NCBI RefSeq assembly: GCF_026341815.1
Contig: NZ_JAPENX010000001.1
Coordinates: forward strand, 5,084,001 to 5,148,000
Direction: 5' to 3'
DNA length: 64,000 nucleotides
Source of the DNA: Streptomyces sp. NBC_00572
GTDB lineage: Bacteria > Actinomycetota > Actinomycetes > Streptomycetales > Streptomycetaceae
How positions within the stretch are numbered: the first letter of the stretch is position 1; each line of letters begins with the position of its first letter. Positions 1 to 8,689 of the stretch are shown piece by piece. A program made the translations under genes and the position numbers. The notes beneath the pieces were generated by a model that was given only the letters and a program-made list of their open reading frames with translations, did no database searches and had not been told where the DNA came from.

Positions 1-13
1 CTCCTTCGGCGGG

Positions 14-658
14 GTGTCGGCCGTGTCCGGACCCGTTCCCGCGCCCGCGTGGCTGGAGCGGCGGTACGGCGACGGCGGCCCCCTCCTCGTCGACACCCTC
101 GTCGGCGACCTGGTGGCCGGCACCCTCCTGATCCTCGACCGGTGCTGGGCGGGCGTCGAACGCGACCCCGGAGCCATGGCGCCAGGGGTCCACGAACAGC
201 GGATCGTGGAGCTCCTGGACGACACCCGCCTCCGGCTGGAGCGCGATGTGGCCGCCTCTCCGCCGCCCCGTACCGAGGGGCTCCGCGAGCCGGACGCGCT
301 CTCCGGTCTGGTCGCCCTCACCGATCGCACCGACCGGCCCGACGCCGCCCGGCTCACCGGGGTCGCCCCCGACGCCGTGGCCCGGCTGCTTCTGGCCGAC
401 GACGACCCCGGCCGTACGGTCGCGCTCTGCGGCCCGGAACACCTGCGGCTGCTCTCCCATGACCCGATCGCCGCCCGACAGGTCCGCTTCGTGCCCGAGG
501 CGATGCGGCGCGGGGCCGCCGGGGACGACGTCTGGCGGGGCACCGCCGAGGACGTCGTGTGGACCGGTGCGGGACGCCACGCCGGAATCCTCCGCCTCGT
601 ACCACTGCGCGCGGACGTCGTGCACACCGTCCGCGCCGAGGAGGCGGGAGAACCGTGA
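14..658 (+). CDS. Uncharacterised protein upstream of the GTPase/GAP1 pair, possibly 5'-truncated
   Basis: An open frame of 214 codons begins at a GTG 14 bases from the window edge. The same frame stays open to base 2, so the gene may start outside the window and this may be only its C-terminal part. I recognise no catalytic motif and see no signal peptide or membrane segment; the protein is acidic and rich in Arg/Asp/Leu. Its TGA overlaps the GTG start of the next gene (GTGA at 655-658), so it is almost certainly co-translated with the pseudokinase-GTPase. The inferred role is a third component of that system. The reading frame is well supported, the function is unknown. Confidence 0.6.
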   Translation: MSAVSGPVPAPAWLERRYGDGGPLLVDTLVGDLVAGTLLILDRCWAGVERDPGAMAPGVHEQRIVELLDDTRLRLERDVAASPPPRTEGLREPDALSGLVALTDRTDRPDAARLTGVAPDAVARLLLADDDPGRTVALCGPEHLRLLSHDPIAARQVRFVPEAMRRGAAGDDVWRGTAEDVVWTGAGRHAGILRLVPLRADVVHTVRAEEAGEP

Positions 659-2958
659 CCGACCCGAACCATCCGAACGATCAGAGCGACCCGAACCAAC
701 CGGACGACCGGGGCCGAACGGACCGGAGCCACGAGGCCGGCCCGAACCGACCGGGCCGTCCCGCCGACCCGAACCACCCCATCGGGCCGGACCACCCCGA
801 CCACCTGGCCGAATCGAGCCCGCCGCCGCATCCGTACTACCAGGAACTGGAGTTCCTCAACCCCCGGGAGGCGCCGTGCCGCTTCGTCGTGCGGTACGGC
901 GACGACCGCACGCCCCCCGGCCGCCCCGGATTCCTCGCCCGCCGGGCCTACCTGGGGACGGGGTCCGTTCCGGTCGTGCAGTACCGGCTGGCCTCGTCCG
1001 GGCAGGGCGACCCCCGGGCGTACGGACTCCTGGAGCGGGAGGTGGCGGCGGCCGTCGCCCTCGAACGGCGTTACGGCGCCGAGAAGTTCGGTTCCGTGCT
1101 CACCAGGATCGTCGGCTTCGACCTGACCGCCGCCGAGCCCTTCGTGGTCTACCGGCCGCCGACCGGGCGCCCGCTCTCCGACTGGTCGGGGCGCCTCGGA
1201 GCCGAGGACCAGGAGCGGATCACCGGCCAACTCGCCATGGCCGTACGTCTCCTCGGTGAACTCGATCTCGTCCACCGGGCGATCACGCCCGAGACCGTAC
1301 GGTGGGACGGCACCCGGATCCGGCTCTGTGAACCGTACGCGGCGCTGCGCACCGGGGAGGCGCGCGAATCCTTCGGTACGGCTCCCTGGTCCTCGCCCGA
1401 ACAGCGCGCGGGGCGCGGCGCCGCCGAACCGCGCGACGACCTGTGGTCCGTCGCCGAACTCGCCTACTACCTGCTCTCCGGCCGTCCCGACCGCGGCGAC
1501 GGGCCTCCCGCGGATCTCGCCGACTACCGGCGCCTCGCCGCCCTCCAGCACAGCGGTCTCTTCTCCCCGCGGGCGGCGGAACGGCCGGACGCGACCGAGC
1601 TGTTGAGGCTCCTCAACGTGCCGGACCCCGTCGCCGTCGAAGCCGATCAGCTCGACCGGTGGCGGGCCGAGTACGACATCCAGATCGCCCGGAAGGCCGC
1701 ACTGTCCGGGGGAGGCCCGGCCGGCGTCGGGCGGGCCGGGACGGAGGCTGCGGAGCCCCCCTTCCCCGCCTCGGCTCCCTCCCGTCCCACCTGGCGCGAG
1801 CGGGTCTTCGGCAACCGCGAGGGGGCCGCCCGCCCCGGTCCGCCCGCGCCGCCCTCCGAACCGGCTCCGGCGCCGCCGTCGCGGGGCCGGATGTGCCCGC
1901 ACTGTCTGCTCCCCGTCGAGTACGACGAACGGCTGCTCGTCACCATCGACGCCAAGGGCAACCGCATCCCGCTGGACCTCACCACCGAACGTCGGCCCGA
2001 CTACAAGGCGGACGCCCTGCGCAAGGCGTACCACCTGTGCCCGCACACGGTGGACGGTGAGGAGGGGCACGAACTCCCCGTGCCCTACCTCAGGAACGGG
2101 GATCCGCTCTCCATCGCCCTCGTCGGCAGCTCCTCCGTCGGCAAGACCCACCTGCTCGCCGCGATGCTCGGCGAGGTCGAGCTCGGCGGCCTCGAACCGT
2201 ACGGACTGAAATGCCTGCCGCTCAACCCCGAGGCGCACCGCACCTATCTGCGTGAACGCGTCCAAAGCCTGCAGCAGGGAAGGCAGTTGGGCCGCACCGG
2301 ACAGCAGACCTTCGCCCGGTTCGCCGACGGACTGCTCGTCTCGGCGGGCGGCGCCACACCCCGGCCCGTCGTCTTCTTCGACCTCGCGGGCGAGGACCTC
2401 GCCCAGGACAGCGAGGTCGGCCGCTTCCTCATGGGCGTCGACGCCTTCATCTTCGTCCTCGACCCGCTGCGCGCGCTCCGGCTCCGCGCCCTCGACCCGG
2501 TGCGGGAAGAGAGCGGACTGCGGCGGCGCGACCTCGGCGACGAGGCCTTCGCCGCGGTGCTCAACCGGATCCCCCGGCAGCGCGGCGGACTCGTCGCGGC
2601 CCCGGCCGCGCTCGCCGTCAACAAGAGCGACCTGGTGCGCTTCGAACCGGTCGTCGACCGCTGGCTCGGCCGGGCCCTGCCCGCCCGCCACGACCCCGCC
2701 GCGCTACGGGCCGAGAGCCGGGACGCGTACGCCTTCCTCGCCCACTCGGCCAGCCCTGCCTGGCTCAAGCCGTTCGACGACTGCGCCGACTGCTCCCTGC
2801 ACTTCGTCGCCGCGACCGGCGGACAGGCACGCGGCGACCGATTTCCGCACGGGGCCCGGCCGCGCCGGGTCCTCGCACCACTGCTGTCGCTCTTCGCCAT
2901 GTGCGGGCTGCTGCCCGGGGCGGAACCCGCGGGACCCAGGGAGAGGATCGTCCGATGA
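655..2958 (+). CDS. Pseudokinase - zinc ribbon - TRAFAC-class GTPase (double-GTPase-like) fusion protein
   Basis: The 767-residue product starts at GTG 655, chosen for its 4-nt overlap with the gene before. After a disordered Asn/Pro/Asp-rich N terminus, residues about 75-340 form a protein-kinase-like fold in which the catalytic loop reads HRA (207-209) instead of HRD and no DFG is visible, so it is probably a pseudokinase. A zinc ribbon follows (C414, C417, C462, H464). Residues about 480-760 are a GTPase: G1 GSSSVGKT (491-498), G3 DLAG (from 577), G4 NKSD (656-659). This resembles the 'double-GTPase 2' family that Kaur, Burroughs, Iyer and Aravind described beside GAP1 proteins in multi-component conflict systems. 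The neighbouring gene fits that pairing. The exact subfamily is my inference. Confidence 0.72.
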   Translation: MTDPNHPNDQSDPNQPDDRGRTDRSHEAGPNRPGRPADPNHPIGPDHPDHLAESSPPPHPYYQELEFLNPREAPCRFVVRYGDDRTPPGRPGFLARRAYLGTGSVPVVQYRLASSGQGDPRAYGLLEREVAAAVALERRYGAEKFGSVLTRIVGFDLTAAEPFVVYRPPTGRPLSDWSGRLGAEDQERITGQLAMAVRLLGELDLVHRAITPETVRWDGTRIRLCEPYAALRTGEARESFGTAPWSSPEQRAGRGAAEPRDDLWSVAELAYYLLSGRPDRGDGPPADLADYRRLAALQHSGLFSPRAAERPDATELLRLLNVPDPVAVEADQLDRWRAEYDIQIARKAALSGGGPAGVGRAGTEAAEPPFPASAPSRPTWRERVFGNREGAARPGPPAPPSEPAPAPPSRGRMCPHCLLPVEYDERLLVTIDAKGNRIPLDLTTERRPDYKADALRKAYHLCPHTVDGEEGHELPVPYLRNGDPLSIALVGSSSVGKTHLLAAMLGEVELGGLEPYGLKCLPLNPEAHRTYLRERVQSLQQGRQLGRTGQQTFARFADGLLVSAGGATPRPVVFFDLAGEDLAQDSEVGRFLMGVDAFIFVLDPLRALRLRALDPVREESGLRRRDLGDEAFAAVLNRIPRQRGGLVAAPAALAVNKSDLVRFEPVVDRWLGRALPARHDPAALRAESRDAYAFLAHSASPAWLKPFDDCADCSLHFVAATGGQARGDRFPHGARPRRVLAPLLSLFAMCGLLPGAEPAGPRERIVR

Positions 2959-5306
2959 CACGGTCGGAGAACGAGGTCGACCAGATCGTCTTCCGCTGGG
3001 ACAGCGAGAACCTCACCGGCAGCACCGGCTTCGGACCGGTGGCCTGGTCCGGGCCCCGCGACGAGGCCGAGGCCCTCTTCCGGACCTTCGGGACCGTGCT
3101 GCGCGCGAGCGGCGAGGAGACCCGGCCGGCCCTGGTCCGGCTTGAGGGGCGTTCGACGGTGATGCTGGTCCGCCGTAGCCCCTTCACGGACGCCGGCGGC
3201 GGGACCTCCGTGTTCTGCCACGCCCTCGTCGGCTCGACCGAACTCCTCCAACCCGCCGTCTGTCTCGGGCTCCACGCCTGGAACTGGAAGGGTGCGGACG
3301 TGAACGCCACCCGGGTGCGCGGGCCGCTGCCGGTGATCTCGGAGGATGTCCTCGTCCCCGCGACCGGCCGGGGGCAGGGCGAACTCGACGGCGCGCTGGA
3401 GTACGCGTCCGAGGAACTCACCGGGACCGTCGCGGAGTTTCTGCGCCACCCGGAGGAACGCTTCACCGTCCTGGACGAACGGGGCGACACCGCGACCCCC
3501 GTGCTCTGGGGGCTGCACAGCATGTTCGGCGAGCTCACCAGCCGCCGGTGGACCTTCGCCACCCACGACACCGTCGAACTCGCCACGCTCCGCTTCGTGT
3601 TCGTCGGCCGCTGGTCCGGCGCGGCGAGCGGCAACACCGGGCGTCGCCGCATCGACCCGCGCGAACGGAGCGGCGACCCGGCGGAACAGGTCGCGGCCCG
3701 GCTCGTCCGGCACCACCTGCGGGGGATAGAGGAGGGCGGCGATGGCCTGGACGCGATCGGCAGAGCCCTCCACGAGGCCTCGTCGGCGTCCGCCGCGCGT
3801 CGCACTTCCCTCTTGGAGAGGGCCACGCGCGCGCTGGACGTCCTCGACCGCCGCCGCACCGGCGGCCCGACGGACGGCCCCACCCCCCGGCCCCGTCCCG
3901 AGCCCCCGCCCCCGCAACCCCCGAGCCCGCAGCCTCCGGCCGGCGACCCGCCCCAGAGCACCGCGGGAAAGCTGTGGGCGTGGGCCTCGGGCGGCCGCGC
4001 AGCCGAGGACAGCCCACCGCCGGAGACCGGGCCCCCGGCCGGTCGTGGCGGAACCCCCCGGGACGGCGAAGCACCTGCTGCCCCGGCGGGACCCGCCCCG
4101 GGAGAGCTCCGGGCCTTCGACCGCCCGGGCCCGTCGGACCGCCCGGACGTCTGGTTCCGCGAGGATCCACCGGAGAAGCCCCGAGAGGAGAGCCGGCGGC
4201 CGTCGGCCCCGCAGTCCGACCCGTACGACCACCGGCCGCGTTCACCGGAACTCGCGGACCCGCGGTCCCGCCCTTCCCGGGCCCCACATCACGAGCCCCC
4301 GGCTCCAGGCCTTTCGGACGACCGGGAGGCCTACGGGGACCACCGCCACCCCTCGGACGCTCCGCACCGCGCCGACCTCTCGAAGCGTCCCTCCGAGTCC
4401 GGCGACGGCCGGTCGGCGTCGCCGGGGGACGACGACCCGGGGAGCCGTCCCGAGCCGCAGCTCCCCGAGGGCCCCGGCCGCCCGGCGGCCCAGGCGCCGT
4501 CGCACCACCGTCCGCCCCAGGGACCGGGAGCCGACCCGTACCCCCGCCCCGTCCTCCCCCTGGCCGAGTCCGTGTGGACCGGGCCCGCCGTCGTCCGAGG
4601 GCGGCCCTGGGCCAAGGTGCGGGGCCGTGGGCGGGAGCGGGAGGTCGAGACCGGCCTCGTGCACAAGCTGGCCGCCGCCGACACCGTGGAAGAGGTACGC
4701 CGACTCGTAGCGGGGGGCGGCGACCGCGAGCTGCTCGCCGCGCTGCGCCGCCCACAGGCGTACCTCTTCCTCACCCTCCTCCTCCGCGAGACCGCACGGC
4801 GCCTGCCGTCCTGGGAGCACTCGCTGCGCCGGGAACTGTGCGAGGTGGCCATCGGCAGGGAGTTCTGGGCCGTCGCGCCGCCGGGCGCCGAGGCCGACAC
4901 CTCCGACCCGCCGGAGGAGCAGCGTGCGGCCAACGCCGCCGAGCTGTACCGCTGGGCGGTCCGCCCGCTCCTCGCGCGCGGCGACGCCCCGGTCGGCACG
5001 CTCGCGGAGCTGCTCGCCCGGCTCCGTACGGGCCCGGCGCCGTCCGCCCGCGAGACCTTCTGGCTGATCGTCGACGGCGAGCGGCCGGGCCTGCCGGAGG
5101 CGGTCTGGCTCACCCTCCTCAAGGAGGCGTACGGGGTGCCCCGCACGGCGCCGCGCCCGGGAGCGCCCGCCCCCGGAACCGCCGGTGGGCACCCGGACGA
5201 TCCCGGCAACGCCTACACCCGCCGCTTCCTGGGGGGCGCCGGAGTGCTGATCGGAGTCCTGGTGGTCGCGATCCTCCTGATCGCCGTACGGGGGTGGTTC
5301 ACCTGA
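2955..5306 (+). CDS. GTPase-associated protein 1 (GAP1)-like membrane-anchored protein
   Basis: The 783-residue product begins at ATG 2955, overlapping the preceding stop as ATGA. The N-terminal 290 residues open with a D-Q-I-V-F-R-W-D motif and a TGFGPVAWS stretch, which I associate with the GAP1-N1 domain found beside double-GTPase proteins. Residues about 300-530 are Pro/Arg/Asp-rich and probably disordered. A helical region follows (about 550-745). One hydrophobic segment closes the protein (GVLIGVLVVAILLIAVRG), so it is a tail-anchored or single-pass membrane protein without an N-terminal signal. Inferred role: membrane-located partner or sensor for the GTPase. The family call rests on recalled motifs plus operon context. 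Confidence 0.62.
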   Translation: MTRSENEVDQIVFRWDSENLTGSTGFGPVAWSGPRDEAEALFRTFGTVLRASGEETRPALVRLEGRSTVMLVRRSPFTDAGGGTSVFCHALVGSTELLQPAVCLGLHAWNWKGADVNATRVRGPLPVISEDVLVPATGRGQGELDGALEYASEELTGTVAEFLRHPEERFTVLDERGDTATPVLWGLHSMFGELTSRRWTFATHDTVELATLRFVFVGRWSGAASGNTGRRRIDPRERSGDPAEQVAARLVRHHLRGIEEGGDGLDAIGRALHEASSASAARRTSLLERATRALDVLDRRRTGGPTDGPTPRPRPEPPPPQPPSPQPPAGDPPQSTAGKLWAWASGGRAAEDSPPPETGPPAGRGGTPRDGEAPAAPAGPAPGELRAFDRPGPSDRPDVWFREDPPEKPREESRRPSAPQSDPYDHRPRSPELADPRSRPSRAPHHEPPAPGLSDDREAYGDHRHPSDAPHRADLSKRPSESGDGRSASPGDDDPGSRPEPQLPEGPGRPAAQAPSHHRPPQGPGADPYPRPVLPLAESVWTGPAVVRGRPWAKVRGRGREREVETGLVHKLAAADTVEEVRRLVAGGGDRELLAALRRPQAYLFLTLLLRETARRLPSWEHSLRRELCEVAIGREFWAVAPPGAEADTSDPPEEQRAANAAELYRWAVRPLLARGDAPVGTLAELLARLRTGPAPSARETFWLIVDGERPGLPEAVWLTLLKEAYGVPRTAPRPGAPAPGTAGGHPDDPGNAYTRRFLGGAGVLIGVLVVAILLIAVRGWFT

Positions 5307-5398
5307 CAGGGATGACGGGGGGCGGCCGCCCGGCGCGCCCCGCCCCTGCCTGTCCCGAAACGCAGGCCGCGGCCGCCCGGCTCCGTCAGGATGGACGC

Positions 5399-6631
5399 AT
5401 GGGATTCCATGTCGATTCCGAGACCGGGCGGCTGCGCCGCGTCATCCTGCACCGGCCCGATCTGGAGCTGAAGCGGCTCACCCCGTCCAACAAGGACGCC
5501 CTGCTCTTCGACGACGTGCTCTGGGTGCGCCGGGCCCGGCAGGAGCACGACGGCTTCGCGGACGTGCTGCGCGACCGGGGCGTGGAGGTGCATCTCTTCG
5601 GGGACCTGCTGAGCGAGTCCCTGGAGGTGCCGACGGCCCGCGCGCTCGTGCTCGACCGGGTCTTCGACGAGAAGGAGTACGGGCCGCTCGCGGCCGACCA
5701 CCTCCGGGCCGCGTTCGACTCGCTGGACGCCGGCGCGCTGGCCGAGGCGCTGGTCGGCGGGATGACGAAGCGGGAGTTCCTGGCGGCGCACCGGGAGCCG
5801 ACCTCGGTCCGTTTCCACGCCATGGACCTGGACGACTTCGTCCTCGGTCCGCTGCCGAACCATCTGTTCACCCGGGACACCTCGGCCTGGATCTACGACG
5901 GCGTCTCGATCAACGCGATGCGCTGGCCCGCCCGGCAGCGCGAGACCGTCCACTTCGAGGCGATCTACAAGCACCACCCCCTCTTCACCGGCGCCGAGGC
6001 GGGCGCCTTCCACCATTGGTCGGAGGGGCAGACCGACTACCCGTCGACGATCGAGGGCGGGGACGTCCTCGTCATCGGCAACGGCGCCGTGCTCATCGGG
6101 ATGAGCGAGCGGACGACTCCGCAGGCGGTGGAGATGCTGGCCCGGGGCATGTTCGCGGCGGGTTCGGCGCGCACGATCATCGCGCTCGACATGCCGAAGC
6201 GGCGGGCGTTCATGCACCTGGACACGGTGATGACGATGGTCGACCAGGACACGTTCACGCAGTACGCGGGGCTCGGGATGCTCCGTTCGTACACGATCGA
6301 GCCGGGGGACGCGGGCCAGTCCCTGCGGGTGACCGACCATCCGCCGGAGCAGATGCACAGCGCGATCGCCGCGGCGCTCGGGCTGCAGGACATCCGGGTC
6401 CTCACGGCGACGCAGGACGTGCACGCGGCCGAGCGCGAGCAGTGGGACGACGGGTGCAACGTGCTCGCCGTGGAGCCGGGGGTGGTCGTCGCGTACGAGC
6501 GGAACGTCACCACCAACACCCATCTGCGCAAGCAGGGCATCGAGGTGATCGAGATCCCGGGCAGCGAGCTGGGCCGGGGGAGGGGCGGCCCGCGCTGTAT
6601 GAGCTGCCCGGTGGAGCGGGACGCGGCCTGA
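5399..6631 (+). CDS. arcA: Arginine deiminase
   Basis: Hydrolyses L-arginine to L-citrulline and ammonia in the cytoplasm. The 410-residue length matches the family. The guanidino-modifying-enzyme motifs are present in order: FTRD, EGGD, HLDT(V)MTMVD, and the catalytic Cys near the C terminus in GGPRCMSCP. The start is ATG 5399, preceded by AGGA about 7 nt upstream; a nearby ATG at 5391 is in another frame. It stands 92 bp after the GAP1-like gene and 173 bp before the ornithine carbamoyltransferase gene. Together the two enzymes form the first two steps of the arginine deiminase route; no carbamate kinase gene is in the window. Confidence 0.95.
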   Translation: MGFHVDSETGRLRRVILHRPDLELKRLTPSNKDALLFDDVLWVRRARQEHDGFADVLRDRGVEVHLFGDLLSESLEVPTARALVLDRVFDEKEYGPLAADHLRAAFDSLDAGALAEALVGGMTKREFLAAHREPTSVRFHAMDLDDFVLGPLPNHLFTRDTSAWIYDGVSINAMRWPARQRETVHFEAIYKHHPLFTGAEAGAFHHWSEGQTDYPSTIEGGDVLVIGNGAVLIGMSERTTPQAVEMLARGMFAAGSARTIIALDMPKRRAFMHLDTVMTMVDQDTFTQYAGLGMLRSYTIEPGDAGQSLRVTDHPPEQMHSAIAAALGLQDIRVLTATQDVHAAEREQWDDGCNVLAVEPGVVVAYERNVTTNTHLRKQGIEVIEIPGSELGRGRGGPRCMSCPVERDAA

Positions 6632-6705
6632 GCCTCGCGACGCGACCCTGGGCTCGCTGCGCAGGCCCGCCGGTCTGGCGGTGTCGGCCGGGACGCGGAG
6701 GGGGC

Positions 6706-6737
6706 TGTATATAAATGTTGAAGTGCGTATAGACTTC
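6706..6737 (+). promoter_or_regulatory. AT-rich promoter region of the ornithine carbamoyltransferase gene
   Basis: An unusually AT-rich stretch for this genome, with TATATAAAT and then TATAGA as a possible -10. A short inverted repeat, GAAGT-N8-ACTTC (6720-6737), overlaps it and could be an operator. It does not match an ArgR box well enough to claim one. Confidence 0.35.
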
Positions 6738-6804
6738 CAGGGTCCCCGATCGCCGATCCCCCCGATCGCCGTCCCCTCGACACGTACCCACAGGAGCGCG
6801 TCCC

Positions 6805-7803
6805 ATGGCCACAGACCTCATCGGCCGCCACTTCCTCAAGGAGCTGGACTTCACCGCCGAGGAGTTCCGCGGCCTGATCGAGCTCGCCGCCGAGCTCAAG
6901 GCGGCCAAGAAGGCCGGCGCCGAGGTTCAGCGGCTGCGTGGCAGGAACATCGCGCTCATCTTCGAGAAGACCTCGACCCGCACCCGCTGCGCCTTCGAGG
7001 TCGCCGCCGCCGACCAGGGCGCCTCCACCACCTACCTGGACCCTTCCGGCTCCCAGATGGGCCACAAGGAGTCGGTCAAGGACACCGCCCGCGTCCTCGG
7101 CCGGATGTTCGACGGCATCGAGTACCGGGGCGACGGCCAGACCGTGGTCGAGGAGCTCGCCGCCTTCGCGGGCGTCCCCGTCTTCAACGGGCTCACCGAC
7201 GACTGGCACCCCACCCAGATGCTCGCCGACGTCCTCACCATGACCGAGCACACGGACAAGCCGCTCGACGCGATCACCTTCGCCTACCTCGGCGACGCCC
7301 GCTTCAACATGGGCAACTCCTACCTGGTCACCGGCGCCCTCCTCGGCATGGACGTACGGATCGTCGCTCCGCGGGCGTACTGGCCGGCCGAGGACGTCGT
7401 CGCCGCCGCCCGCGAGCTCGCCGAGACCAGCGGCGCCACCGTCACCCTCGTCGAGGACGTGGCGGAGGGGGTCCGGGGCGCCGACTTCGTGGCCACCGAC
7501 GTCTGGGTCTCCATGGGGGAGCCCAAGGAGGTCTGGGACGAGCGGATCGCCGCCCTCGCCCCGTACTCCGTGACCATGGACGTGCTGCGCGCCACCGGGA
7601 ACGCCGACGTCAAGTTCCTGCACTGCCTGCCGGCCTTCCACGACCTGGGTACGGCCGTCGGGCGGGACATCCACGCCCGGCACGGCCTGACCGAGCTGGA
7701 GGTCTCCGACGAGGTCTTCGAGTCGGCGCACTCGGTCGTCTTCGACGAGGCGGAGAACCGGATGCACACGATCAAGGCGGTCCTGGTCGCCACGATGGCC
7801 TAG
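6805..7803 (+). CDS. argF: Ornithine carbamoyltransferase
   Basis: Interconverts ornithine plus carbamoyl phosphate and citrulline plus phosphate. The 332 residues include the carbamoyl-phosphate motif STRTR in EKTSTRTRCAFEVA, the HPTQ motif (WHPTQMLAD), the ornithine loop around SMGE, and HCLPAFHD near the C terminus. Beside arcA the catabolic role (arcB) is plausible, but the sequence alone does not separate it from the biosynthetic enzyme. The stop is TAG at 7801-7803; its final G belongs to the inserted IS element, so the insertion regenerated the stop codon exactly. Confidence 0.93.
   Translation: MATDLIGRHFLKELDFTAEEFRGLIELAAELKAAKKAGAEVQRLRGRNIALIFEKTSTRTRCAFEVAAADQGASTTYLDPSGSQMGHKESVKDTARVLGRMFDGIEYRGDGQTVVEELAAFAGVPVFNGLTDDWHPTQMLADVLTMTEHTDKPLDAITFAYLGDARFNMGNSYLVTGALLGMDVRIVAPRAYWPAEDVVAAARELAETSGATVTLVEDVAEGVRGADFVATDVWVSMGEPKEVWDERIAALAPYSVTMDVLRATGNADVKFLHCLPAFHDLGTAVGRDIHARHGLTELEVSDEVFESAHSVVFDEAENRMHTIKAVLVATMA
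7801..7802. repeat. Left TA target-site duplication of the IS element
   Basis: TA immediately outside the left inverted repeat, matched by TA at 8690-8691. Removing the element and one TA restores an uninterrupted CTAG. Confidence 0.75.
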
Positions 7804-8689
7804 GCCGTGTCCGTAAAGTCGATCGCTCGTTGCTCTGTTCGTGGTGCGTCGACATGAACTGACGGATGAGTCGTGGGCGTTGATCGCTCCTTTGCTGGCG
7901 CCGGGCCGGATGGGCCGGCCGGTGCGGGACCGGCGCCAGGTGGTGAACGGGATCCTGTGGAAGTTGTCCACCGGGGCCGCCTGGCGGGACCTGCCCGAGC
8001 GTTACGGCCCGTGGAAGACGGTCTACGAACGCTTCCGGCACTGGTCGGCCGACGGCACCTGGGACCGCCTCCTGGCCCACGTCCAGCAGCACTCCGACGC
8101 CGTCGGTCAGGTCGACTGGACGATCGTCTGCGTCGACTCCACGACGGTGCGAGCCCACCAGCACGCGGCCGGCGCCCGAAAAGGGGGCCCTGGGAAGGGG
8201 AAGCCCTCGGCCGGTCACGCGGCGGGCTGACCAGCAAAATCCACCTGGCCTGCGACGGACAGGGCCGGCCGCTGGCGTTCACGCTGACCGGTGGGAATGT
8301 GAACGACTGCACGCAGTTCGAGCCGGTCATGGACCGGATCAAGGTCGCCCGGCCGGGGCCGGGACGGCCCCGGACCCGGCCCGGACGCGTCGTCGCCGAC
8401 AAGGGTTACTCGGCCCGCAAGATCCGCGCCTACCTGCGCAGGCGCGGGATCGCCTGCACGATCCCGGAGCGGATCGACCAGATCAACGGACGCATCCGCC
8501 GCGGCGAAAGCCTTTGTCGCCTCGACAAGGCCGCCTACCGGCGGCGCAACGTGGTCGAGCGCTGCTTCAGCTTGCTCAAGCAGAACCGGGCCCTGGCCAC
8601 CCGCTACGACAAACGCGCCGCCCACTTCCAGGCCATGGTCACCCTCGCCTGCCTACGGCTCTGGCTCCCATGACTTTCCGGACACCCCC
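7803..8689 (+). mobile_element. IS5-family (IS427-group-like) insertion sequence, 887 bp
   Basis: The element is bounded by 18-bp imperfect inverted repeats, GGCCGTGTCCGTAAAGTC at 7803-7820 and its partner at 8672-8689 (15 of 18 match), and flanked by TA duplications. It carries one transposase gene in two overlapping frames. Size, repeat sequence, a CTAG target with TA duplication and the DDE transposase all fit the IS427 group of IS5. It sits precisely at the tail-to-tail junction of argF and the downstream minus-strand gene and truncates neither. Both ends look intact, so the element may be recent and active. Confidence 0.88.
7841..8673 (+). CDS. IS5-family DDE transposase, read by a -1 frameshift
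   Basis: The first frame (7841-8230, GTG start) carries the DUF4096-type N-terminal domain (LTDESWALIAPLL, WRDLPERYGPW) and the first catalytic Asp in CVDSTTVRAHQH. The second frame, open to TGA 8671-8673, carries the rest: GRSRGGLTSKIH, the second Asp in VVADKGYSARKIR and the Glu in RRNVVERCFSLLK. The frames differ by -1 and overlap at an A4G5 run (8179-8187), a natural slippage site, so a programmed frameshift giving about 277 residues is likely. A simple inactivating indel cannot be excluded. The stop lies inside the right inverted repeat. Confidence 0.85.

Noticed and set aside
6706..6737. ArgR operator before the ornithine carbamoyltransferase gene
   Set aside because: The AT-rich dyad is real but does not fit the ARG-box consensus at enough positions; kept only as a promoter region.
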